A model generated the notes under the pieces. The model made no database searches and was not told the origin of the DNA. It worked only from the letters and a program-made list of their open reading frames with translations. DNA of 6,420 nucleotides from JBMNQS01 sp050944255 (GTDB lineage Bacteria; Bacillota; Clostridia; Christensenellales; Maliibacteriaceae): NCBI GenBank assembly GCA_050944255.1, contig JBMNQS010000095.1:1-6420 (forward strand). The letters run 5' to 3'. Below, piece by piece: positions 1 through 5,011 of the stretch. How positions within the stretch are numbered: the first letter of the stretch is position 1; every line of letters begins with the position of its first letter. Made by a program: the position numbers and the translations under genes.

Positions 1-435
1 TACCTTGAACGCCGGGTTGCCCTCTGCGTAAGCGGGCTCGCCAACGCTTTGGAGCACCTGCGGCGTGGCGATGCACAAGCTGTACTGCCAGGATTCTACG
101 GGCAGCGCTGTTTCGGGCGCGTAACCTGTCAGCACGGGGATGCGCTCCAGATAGTTTTCGCTGCACAAAAAGACCAGCACGCCGAAGAAGGATGCCGCCG
201 GCAGCGTATAGCGCCTGAAAAGTTTATAGAAAAGCGGCATGAAGACGGCCGCCAGCACCAGCGCCAGGCTGACGGGAGCGTAGGGGATGATGTATTTGGG
301 GTAATTTGCCGCCTCTATGTGGCCTTGCCGGAAAAAAGCCTCAAGCATGAGGACGGCCCTGTAAAGCGGATAGGCCGCGGCCGCCAGCACCAAAAGCAGC
401 GACAGAAAATAAAAGAGAGGGTACTTGTTTTTCAT
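1..435 (-). CDS. Partial multi-pass membrane protein of unknown function (N-terminal 145 residues)
   Basis: An open frame on the minus strand starts at the ATG at 435-433 and stays open to the left edge, so the C-terminus is missing. A GGAGG Shine-Dalgarno site (complement of 441-445) lies five bases before the ATG and fixes the start. The product begins MKNKYPLFYFLSLLLVL. Three hydrophobic segments are visible at about residues 7-25, 49-70 and 79-96. Basic residues K2, K4, K71, R74 and R75 suggest a cytoplasmic N-terminus and an extracytoplasmic part after residue 97, which includes a Trp/Tyr-bearing stretch around W116-Y118. I do not recognise a family with confidence. It is divergent from the ABC operon that begins at 1014, so it could be a partner of that system or simply a neighbour. 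Reading quality is good because frame, hydrophobicity and Shine-Dalgarno site agree; function is unknown. Confidence 0.8.
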   Translation of the reverse strand, partial: MKNKYPLFYFLSLLLVLAAAAYPLYRAVLMLEAFFRQGHIEAANYPKYIIPYAPVSLALVLAAVFMPLFYKLFRRYTLPAASFFGVLVFLCSENYLERIPVLTGYAPETALPVESWQYSLCIATPQVLQSVGEPAYAEGNPAFKV

Positions 436-440
436 AGGGG

Positions 441-445
441 CCTCC
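441..445 (-). promoter_or_regulatory. Shine-Dalgarno site of the left-edge membrane protein
   Basis: The minus strand reads GGAGG here, five bases before the ATG at 435-433. It decides the start of the partial membrane protein and argues against a gene on the plus strand of this stretch. Confidence 0.75.
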
Positions 446-464
446 GAAGCGGTCGATTGATTTC

Positions 465-470
465 ATTGTA
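465..470 (-). promoter_or_regulatory. Candidate -10 element for the left-edge gene
   Basis: The minus strand reads TACAAT, a five-of-six match to TATAAT, with the gene start about 30 bases downstream. No convincing -35 hexamer is seen 16-18 bases upstream, so this is only a candidate. Confidence 0.3.
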
Positions 471-618
471 CATGATCGGACGCTTTTTGCATAGCGTGGG
501 CAGGGCAAATCCGCCCGATGGCGCCGCACATAAAGCCATAAAAATGACGCGGAGCCCAAAACACGGATACCCGGCAAAACGGCGTCTTTACAAGTTGCGT
601 ACATATATGAACTTTTAT

Positions 619-643
619 TTACAGATTAAAAAACGGCATTGAC
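619..643 (+). repeat. Imperfect direct repeat, copy 1
   Basis: TTACAGATTAAAAAACG followed by GCATTGAC. It matches the second copy at 873-893 except for one extra base inside the motif and a few bases before the shared TGAC. Copy 1 overlaps the candidate -35 element at 639-644. Confidence 0.45.
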
Positions 644-667
644 GTGGGCAATCTGCGGTGCAATACT
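639..667 (+). promoter_or_regulatory. Candidate promoter for the ABC operon
   Basis: TTGACG at 639-644 matches the -35 consensus at five of six positions. After a 17-base spacer, AATACT at 662-667 matches the -10 at four of six. A second AT-rich box, TATAAA, follows at 671-676 but has no suitably placed -35. It is the best plus-strand candidate I found between 436 and 1013, but it is far from the first gene and the -10 is weak. Confidence 0.3.
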
Positions 668-872
668 GAATATAAAGGTATTGGAAGCGCAAAACACATA
701 CGCTTTTTCACGTAACGCCGCCATTGCCCTTGGCGCCGCTGCGGATGGATTTTTCTCAGCATTTGTGCAAAATTCGGTCATGATGGGCATCGAAAATCGA
801 GCCGTCTTGCCTGAAGATGGCGGTTTCTTCGGTGTCCTTTATTTACGCCCGGGATTTCGGGGGTCCTTCTGA

Positions 873-893
873 TTACAGTTAAAAAACGATGAC
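873..893 (+). repeat. Imperfect direct repeat, copy 2
   Basis: TTACAGTTAAAAAACG followed by ATGAC, the partner of the copy at 619-643, about 250 bases downstream. It could be a paired binding site or a small duplication; its role is unknown. Confidence 0.45.
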
Positions 894-924
894 TGCAAAA
901 GCCGGGAAAATAACCCATGCTTGT

Positions 925-944
925 TGCATCTGCCGGCGGATGTA
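925..944. promoter_or_regulatory. 20-base near-palindrome upstream of permease A
   Basis: The sequence is symmetrical about GCCGGC, with CATC at 927-930 mirrored by GATG at 939-942. Sixteen of 20 positions agree with the reverse complement. It lies about 70 bases before the permease A start. It could be an operator for a dimeric repressor or a short RNA hairpin in the operon leader. Confidence 0.35.
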
Positions 945-1000
945 TTGCCCGAGGTGGCAGGCGGAAAAATTTTTAGTGGCGCACACAAAGAGAGAAAAGC

Positions 1001-1007
1001 GGGGTGA
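1001..1007 (+). promoter_or_regulatory. Shine-Dalgarno site that selects a TTG start for permease A
   Basis: GGGGTGA lies six bases before the TTG at 1014-1016 and matches the usual GAGGTGA at six of seven positions. A stop codon (TGA at 1005-1007) closes the frame just upstream, and the next in-frame ATG is codon 18, inside the first membrane helix. TTG is therefore the likely true start. Confidence 0.65.
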
Positions 1008-1013
1008 ACGCCT

Positions 1014-2270
1014 TTGAAAACGGTACTTTACGGAGCCTTTCAGCAACTGAAGCGCAGCCCGTTCATGACGGCCATACTGGTGCTTCAGATTTTAATCTGT
1101 ACGCTGATATTCACCAGAATAACCGGCATGATGCAAAATGACGGAAAGCTGGTGAGCGTCATGAACGCCAGCTTCCGGGAGGAGAACCTCGTGGCCTGGA
1201 CGGTGGATTACGATGCGCATCCGGGCGGACCCTGCGGGCCCTACAATGCCGATTTGGAACAAAAGGCCGCAGCCGCCCTTGACTTTGACGGTGCGGAGGC
1301 GATTATTCCCGTTGCCAAAAGCATGCCGCGCACGTTTTACTTTCAGTCCGGCCTGGCGCGGGCCAACTGCGTCTTTTATCCGGACATATTGGCGGATAGT
1401 ATCGAAATACCCCTTGACAAAGGGGAGTTCTGGCAGCGGGGCCGGGCCTACGGCATGGACGACGAGATTCCCGCAGTGGTCAGCCCGCGGATGCAGCAGG
1501 ATTTTCCGCTGGGCAGCGTACAGATGCTGACGATGGACCAAAAGTCGCTTTCTTCCCTGGCGCCGTCTCTGGCGCAGGAGGAGGGCCTGACGCTGCGGGT
1601 GAAAATTGTTGGCGTGCTTTCGCAGCGCAATATTTACTGGCAGTTCTATGACATTGGCCGGCCCCTTGACGACTGGCTCACATCCGAGCGCGACGTGATG
1701 ATCATGCCGGACGTGGACTTCGGGGAAGGCGTGGATCTGGGCGTATACGAGAGCCGCAGCGTCATCGTCCGCTTTAAAGGCGGGCAGCAGGAAAAGATGC
1801 AGGATTTTATCGACGCCGTCTTTGAAAGGGACGAGGGCGGCGCCGAAACCGTAAAGTCGCTCAGAGAAAAGGGAAACGCCACCTTTGACGCGTATCTCAG
1901 GAGCGATCTGGTGATGTTCGTCATCATGTTTATCGTGGCGCTGACGGGCATCGGCGGCAACAACGCCCTGATCCGCCAATACAACGACAAACAGTACGGC
2001 GTGTACTTCATGAGCGGCTCCACCTGGGGCCGGTGCGTCTTGATGGATATCCTGCGCAATCTGATGATCATCATTCCGCCGGGCACTTTGGGCATAATGT
2101 ATCAATTCATGGTCTATTCCAGTGACCCGGTGCAGCCGTTTTTGCTCGACGGCCGGACTATCGCGGCGGTCGTGCTGATGCTGGTGTCGATCTACGTGAT
2201 TTCTTCGCTGAGCTTCATCCTGCGTACCCGCAGGCAGAAGCCCGTGGATATTATCAGGAGGTGGGAGTAA
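1014..2270 (+). CDS. ABC transporter permease A, FtsX/MacB type
   Basis: A 418-residue protein with a TTG start, set by the Shine-Dalgarno site at 1001-1007. The layout is that of FtsX/MacB-type permeases: helix 1 at about residues 17-39, a large extracytoplasmic domain at about 40-297, then helices at about 299-318, 349-368 and 383-403. The tail KPVDIIRRWE corresponds in place and character to the short basic C-terminal motif common in MacB-like permeases. Helix 3 contains an unusual PP pair. Two cysteines, C74 and C119, fall in the outer domain and could pair. The cytoplasmic loop after helix 2 (YNDKQYGVYFMSGS) is where such permeases contact the ATPase. Its stop overlaps the ATPase start (TAATG), implying translational coupling. 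It shares layout but little obvious sequence with permeases B and C. Substrate unknown; a peptide or envelope function is inference from the superfamily. Confidence 0.85.
   Translation: MKTVLYGAFQQLKRSPFMTAILVLQILICTLIFTRITGMMQNDGKLVSVMNASFREENLVAWTVDYDAHPGGPCGPYNADLEQKAAAALDFDGAEAIIPVAKSMPRTFYFQSGLARANCVFYPDILADSIEIPLDKGEFWQRGRAYGMDDEIPAVVSPRMQQDFPLGSVQMLTMDQKSLSSLAPSLAQEEGLTLRVKIVGVLSQRNIYWQFYDIGRPLDDWLTSERDVMIMPDVDFGEGVDLGVYESRSVIVRFKGGQQEKMQDFIDAVFERDEGGAETVKSLREKGNATFDAYLRSDLVMFVIMFIVALTGIGGNNALIRQYNDKQYGVYFMSGSTWGRCVLMDILRNLMIIIPPGTLGIMYQFMVYSSDPVQPFLLDGRTIAAVVLMLVSIYVISSLSFILRTRRQKPVDIIRRWE
2256..2263 (+). promoter_or_regulatory. Strong Shine-Dalgarno site of the ATPase gene
   Basis: AGGAGGTG lies six bases before the ATG at 2270-2272, within the last codons of permease A. 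It picks this ATG over the in-frame GTG at 2261, which is part of the Shine-Dalgarno site itself. Confidence 0.85.
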
Positions 2271-2977
2271 TGGAAAAGGTTGTCCTTGAAAAAATACACA
2301 AGGTGTATAACCCCGACACGCCCGGCGCAGTGCATGCGCTGCGCGGCGTGGACCTGCGGATCAATGAAGGCGAGATGGTGGGCATCCGAGGGGTATCGGG
2401 CAGCGGCAAGTCCACGCTGCTGCATATCCTTGGCTGCCTGGATGTGCCCACCGAAGGCAGCTACTACCTCAACGGCAGCAAAGTGCAGGTCAATAACGGC
2501 AGGGAGATGGCCCGCATCCGCAACGAGGAGATCGGCTTCGTGCTGCAGCAGTTCGGGCTTCTTTTGGAGCGCAAGGCCATCGACAATGTGCGCATTCCCC
2601 TGATGTTCGCCTCCGGTAACCGCTCCAGGAACATGCTGGGCAAGGCCTACCGGATGATGCGGCGGCTGAATATCGCACACCTGGCCGAAAAGCCCTGCGA
2701 GCAGCTCTCCGGCGGCGAGAAGCAGCGGGTGGCCATCTGCCGGGCCCTGGTCAACAGGCCCAACTTGATTCTGGCGGACGAACCCACCGGTTCGCTGGAC
2801 ACAAGAACCAGGCAGGACATTATGCAGGTGCTCCGCGGCCTTACGGACGAGGGAAAAACCGTCGTTATCGTCACCCACGACCCGCAGGTGGCCAAAGCGT
2901 GCGACCGGGTGCTGACCATCGAGGACGGCCGGTTTATAGATAGTGATTACGCGGAGGACGGTGCGTCCGAAGGCTGA
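2270..2977 (+). CDS. ABC transporter ATP-binding protein, MacB/LolD/FtsE type
   Basis: A 235-residue cytoplasmic ATPase that would power the permeases in this operon. All nucleotide-binding motifs are intact: Walker A GVSGSGKS at 41-48, Q-loop Q93 in GFVLQQFGLL, signature LSGGE at 146-150, Walker B LILAD with catalytic E171, D-loop SLD at 175-177 and switch histidine H203. The length is typical of the family, so this is a bare ATPase domain without fused membrane parts. The aromatic residue Y13 at the usual A-loop place is present. It overlaps the stop of permease A by one base (TAATG), so A and the ATPase are almost certainly made together. It is the only ATPase visible for three permeases. 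Family assignment is firm; the precise substrate class is not determined. Confidence 0.95.
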   Translation: MEKVVLEKIHKVYNPDTPGAVHALRGVDLRINEGEMVGIRGVSGSGKSTLLHILGCLDVPTEGSYYLNGSKVQVNNGREMARIRNEEIGFVLQQFGLLLERKAIDNVRIPLMFASGNRSRNMLGKAYRMMRRLNIAHLAEKPCEQLSGGEKQRVAICRALVNRPNLILADEPTGSLDTRTRQDIMQVLRGLTDEGKTVVIVTHDPQVAKACDRVLTIEDGRFIDSDYAEDGASEG

Positions 2978-3041
2978 ATCAATGCTGCGCGGCCCTTGCG
3001 CCGAAAGGCCGGTTGGAGCCGCTGCGCATACTTCCCCGGCA

Positions 3042-3078
3042 TCCCGGAACAGGCGGCGCATCCGCGCCTGTTCCGGGA
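3042..3078 (+). repeat. Perfect 14-base inverted repeat (hairpin)
   Basis: TCCCGGAACAGGCG at 3042-3055 is exactly reverse-complemented at 3065-3078, with a nine-base loop. The stem extends outward by GGCA/TGCC if a four-base bulge on the right arm (3079-3082) is allowed. No run of T follows, so it is not a standard intrinsic terminator. It may stall transcription, protect an mRNA end or mark a processing site. Confidence 0.75.
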
Positions 3079-3095
3079 CGCATGCCTGAAGCGGT

Positions 3096-3120
3096 TTGGG
3101 CGCGTGTGGCGCCGCCCCAA
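3096..3120 (+). repeat. Bulged hairpin just before the 147-residue gene
   Basis: TTGGGCGCG at 3096-3104 can pair with CGCCGCCCCAA at 3110-3120, giving nine pairs with two single-base bulges and a five-base loop. It ends right before the Shine-Dalgarno site of the next gene and could influence ribosome access. Confidence 0.4.
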
Positions 3121-3121
3121 T

Positions 3122-3132
3122 GGAGGAAGGAG
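3122..3132 (+). promoter_or_regulatory. Extended Shine-Dalgarno site selecting a GTG start
   Basis: GGAGGAAGGAG contains two overlapping ribosome-binding motifs. The second, AAGGAG at 3127-3132, is six bases before GTG 3139-3141. It decides this start over the longer frame from the TTG at 3013, which would run through both strong hairpins. An eight-base palindrome, AGCTAGCT (3131-3138), sits between site and start. Confidence 0.75.
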
Positions 3133-3138
3133 CTAGCT

Positions 3139-3582
3139 GTGAGCCGTTACAATGGAAGGAAAAAGCTCCGAAAACGGCGGCGGCCCGATCTGACGCTGCT
3201 GTATCTGGCGGCCGCGTTCATCGGCATCGTCGTGCTGACGACGGCTTTTCATGACGACAGCATGTCCGGCAACAAACACACAGACGGCGCGTGGCGCGGC
3301 GGACAGGTCATCACCTATCCGGTTTCCAGGTATGACAATCAAGGCAATGGCTACAATCTCTCCGCGCGGGCCGCCACCTTTTCCAGCTACGACGCGCAGC
3401 TGTCGCTGCACATCCAGTTTTACAATGCATATGGAGAGCTGGTTTTGGATGGCGGTGAAGAGCATCTTTACGGGAGGTATCTGGAGCAAATAAAAACCTG
3501 CAGCGATGCCAGCTTGTATGTGGTCAATACGTGGTCGGTGGACAGTTACACCGGCGTTGCCAGGAAGAAGGTTTCCCCATAG
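3139..3582 (+). CDS. Single-pass membrane protein of unknown function, 147 residues
   Basis: The GTG start at 3139 is chosen because of the strong Shine-Dalgarno site before it. The product has a very basic N-terminus (KKLRKRRR at residues 8-15), one hydrophobic helix at about 18-37 and then roughly 110 residues that should lie outside the cell. This outer part is rich in Tyr, Ser and Gly with alternating hydrophobic residues (for example LSLHIQFYNAYGELVL), which suggests a small beta-rich domain. There is no lipobox and no recognised catalytic motif. The stop (TAG 3580-3582) overlaps the Shine-Dalgarno site of the next gene. Its place between the ATPase and two permeases suggests an accessory subunit that contacts the outer domains of the permeases or their substrate; that is inference. 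I recognise no named family. Confidence 0.75.
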   Translation: MSRYNGRKKLRKRRRPDLTLLYLAAAFIGIVVLTTAFHDDSMSGNKHTDGAWRGGQVITYPVSRYDNQGNGYNLSARAATFSSYDAQLSLHIQFYNAYGELVLDGGEEHLYGRYLEQIKTCSDASLYVVNTWSVDSYTGVARKKVSP

Positions 3583-3595
3583 GAGGATAAGGAAG

Positions 3596-3727
3596 ATGAA
3601 GAGGCGTCCCAAAGCGGTTCTGATTATATGGGCGGCCGCGCTGCTTCTTGCGCTGCCGGCACTGCCGGAAGAGTCGCCTGGAGTGTCCGGAAAAATGTGT
3701 GAATACAGTGCGGAGGTAAGGCCATGA
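3596..3727 (+). CDS. Small secreted or membrane peptide, 43 residues
   Basis: A short frame beginning MKRRPKAVLIIWAAALLLAL. AGGAGG at 3581-3586 stands nine bases before its ATG, and its stop overlaps the permease B start (ATGA at 3724-3727), so it is coupled on the downstream side. It has a basic start (K2, R3, R4, K6), a hydrophobic stretch at about 7-20, then an acidic, Pro/Ser/Gly-containing tail of about 20 residues with one cysteine (C35). This looks like a signal peptide plus short mature peptide, or a one-helix membrane microprotein. No lipobox is seen. It could be a transporter subunit, a signalling peptide or the substrate itself; the sequence does not decide. Gene finders would easily miss it, but the tight fit between neighbours supports it. 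Confidence 0.65.
   Translation: MKRRPKAVLIIWAAALLLALPALPEESPGVSGKMCEYSAEVRP
3712..3716 (+). promoter_or_regulatory. Shine-Dalgarno site of permease B
   Basis: GGAGG, seven bases before the ATG at 3724, lies inside the last codons of the 43-residue peptide gene. This arrangement supports translational coupling of the two. Confidence 0.8.
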
Positions 3728-4986
3728 TACGCAATATTCAGCTCGCGGCGCAGGATATGTACGCCTATTTCAAAGCCCAGAAAAAGTCGCTGCTGGTAAT
3801 TATTTTATGCTTTGCCCTGGCGCTGTTTACGCTTTTGTACAGTTATGCGTATCATACCGGCATTAAGCAGGACGTAAGCGAAGGCGGCAGGGACAGCTAC
3901 GTGTTCAACATGTCGATTGAGTCTTGGCCGCAGGCGCCGCCGGTGGTGACTGCGCAGCGGGACGCGCAGCTTCGGCAGTACCTCCTGTCCTCCGGTCTTC
4001 CCAGCTTTTACGCCGTCCGCTACGAGGGGACCACCCTGTTCAACCGGTATGAAAACGAGCCGCTGGAACAGTCCTATGCGTCGCCTTACAGGGTACTTGG
4101 CGTCGAGTATCAGGACACGGGGCGCCTGCGGCAGGGGTGGGCGCTGAACCCCAGCCCCGAAGTGACGCTCTTTTCGGGCCGGTGGCTGCGGCAGGGGGAC
4201 GCGGGCAAGCACCGCGCCATCGTGTTTGCCAAAACATGGCCGGAAGAATCTCCCGAGGGCATGGCGCTGCCCGAAACGGTGCGGCTGCCCTATGACGAGG
4301 CGGTCTATCAGGTGATCGGTGCGGCGGATTTTACCACCGACACGGCATATGGCCCAAGGGATCCGGAGATATTTACATCTGCTGCAATTGCCGATATATT
4401 TCCTGAGGTGAGCGGGCACTACATCCTGATTCCCATGGAAACCTTCATTGAAGAGCAGTACCCCATCTTTGCGGTGACGCTGCTTTTTTCCAAGTCCCCG
4501 ACGCGGGGACAGAAGGCGCGCCTGGAGCAGAAACTGGAGGAGATTTTCCCTTCCGGAGATTTCTCCGTGAATACCGTTTACTCCGACGGGGTGGTGGGTA
4601 TCAGCCGGTACCATCAGCAGATCATCTCCTCGGTATACATAGCGTTTCTGGGCTGCGTCAACGCGGTGGTGCTGTACCTGTTCTGGCTGAGGCTCAACAT
4701 GCGGCGCACGGCCATCTATATGATGCACGGGCTCACGGGCAGCAACCTGAAATGGACGATGGCCATCGAGGCGGCGCTGGTGACCATGTTGGGTTTTGCG
4801 GCGGGCATAGCGCTGTATGCGCTCGTCAGGCTTCTTTTGCCTCCGCACCAGAACTTCATGTACGCGCTTGATTGGACCGGTGCATTGTATATGATGCTGG
4901 GCATCGAGGTGTTCGTACAGGTATGCGTGGATGTCAATTACGTGATGACCTACACCAACGATGCGCTCATCGTCCACATCAATTAG
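3724..4986 (+). CDS. ABC transporter permease B, FtsX-like, paralogue of C
   Basis: A 420-residue membrane protein. Helix 1 spans about 22-41, the extracytoplasmic domain about 44-299, and three further helices about 301-322, 346-369 and 386-406: the FtsX/MacB layout. After helix 2 comes a basic loop with the YMMHGL motif (332-337), at the position where this superfamily couples to the ATPase. The last helix contains E395 and D403, unusual charged residues inside a membrane segment. It ends with TNDALI near the C-terminus, at the place of the usual short FtsX tail motif. By eye about half of its residues match permease C, including AVRYEGTT in the outer domain. Relative to C it carries about 22 extra residues at about 208-232. 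Its start overlaps the stop of the 43-residue peptide gene. It has no ATPase of its own and presumably uses the one at 2270-2977. Confidence 0.85.
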   Translation: MIRNIQLAAQDMYAYFKAQKKSLLVIILCFALALFTLLYSYAYHTGIKQDVSEGGRDSYVFNMSIESWPQAPPVVTAQRDAQLRQYLLSSGLPSFYAVRYEGTTLFNRYENEPLEQSYASPYRVLGVEYQDTGRLRQGWALNPSPEVTLFSGRWLRQGDAGKHRAIVFAKTWPEESPEGMALPETVRLPYDEAVYQVIGAADFTTDTAYGPRDPEIFTSAAIADIFPEVSGHYILIPMETFIEEQYPIFAVTLLFSKSPTRGQKARLEQKLEEIFPSGDFSVNTVYSDGVVGISRYHQQIISSVYIAFLGCVNAVVLYLFWLRLNMRRTAIYMMHGLTGSNLKWTMAIEAALVTMLGFAAGIALYALVRLLLPPHQNFMYALDWTGALYMMLGIEVFVQVCVDVNYVMTYTNDALIVHIN

Positions 4987-4999
4987 GCGCGGGTGCAAG

Positions 5000-5004
5000 G
5001 GAGG
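5000..5004 (+). promoter_or_regulatory. Shine-Dalgarno site selecting a GTG start for permease C
   Basis: GGAGG lies seven bases before GTG 5012-5014. With this start, KSL at residues 21-23 of C aligns exactly with KSL at residues 21-23 of permease B, which supports it over a start inside the end of permease B at 4961. Confidence 0.8.
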
Positions 5005-5011
5005 ATTTATC

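Larger units (their letters stand above)
436..1013. other. Divergent non-coding region of about 580 bases
   Basis: No frame in this stretch has both a good Shine-Dalgarno site and a protein-like translation. It separates the minus-strand membrane protein from the plus-strand ABC operon, so it should hold both promoters. AT-rich runs occur around 601-635 and 874-910. Seen here are a candidate -10 for the left gene, a candidate promoter at 639-667, two copies of a TTACAG(A)TTAAAAAACG motif, a near-palindrome at 925-944 and the Shine-Dalgarno site of permease A. If transcription starts near 674, the operon would have a leader of about 340 bases, long enough for leader-based control. I recognise no known riboswitch. 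Confidence 0.6.
2978..3138 (+). other. Structured gap between ATPase and the next gene
   Basis: This 161-base gap is long for an otherwise tightly packed operon. It contains three inverted repeats: a weak one at about 2991-3010, a strong one at 3042-3078 and a bulged one at 3096-3120 that ends two bases before the next Shine-Dalgarno site. No open frame here has its own ribosome site. As RNA it would fold strongly. It could adjust relative expression of upstream and downstream genes by attenuation, mRNA processing or end protection; none of these is proven by the sequence. Confidence 0.5.

Noticed and set aside
49..642. Plus-strand open frame of 197 codons
   Set aside because: It lies opposite the minus-strand membrane protein, which has a good Shine-Dalgarno site and clear hydrophobic helices. 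The plus-strand translation is low-complexity, rich in Arg, Gln and His, as expected of a shadow frame in GC-rich DNA.
626..781. Minus-strand open frame of 51 codons
   Set aside because: It has no Shine-Dalgarno site before its ATG and overlaps other unconvincing frames. Too little supports it as a gene.
791..860. Minus-strand fragment reading ETAIFRQDGSIFDAHHDR, possible gene remnant
   Set aside because: The translation looks protein-like but has no start codon and stops on both sides within about 80 bases; chance cannot be excluded.
639..872. Plus-strand open frame of 77 codons in the divergent region
   Set aside because: It begins with TTG without a ribosome site and its translation has no recognisable feature.
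1092..2105. Long minus-strand open frame opposite permease A
   Set aside because: It is a His/Arg/Ala-rich shadow of the permease. The plus strand has a Shine-Dalgarno site, membrane helices and gene overlap with the ATPase.
2192..3061. Minus-strand open frame of 289 codons opposite the ATPase
   Set aside because: It lies opposite an ATPase with all motifs intact and ends across the hairpin region; it is a shadow.
3042..3078. Intrinsic terminator after the ATPase gene
   Set aside because: The stem is strong but is followed by GC-rich sequence without a T-run, so it does not fit the standard form.
3013..3138. Longer N-terminus (42 more residues) for the 147-residue membrane protein from the TTG at 3013
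   Set aside because: That start has no ribosome site and the added sequence is Pro/Arg-rich translation of the hairpins. The GTG at 3139 has an excellent Shine-Dalgarno site and places the helix near the N-terminus.
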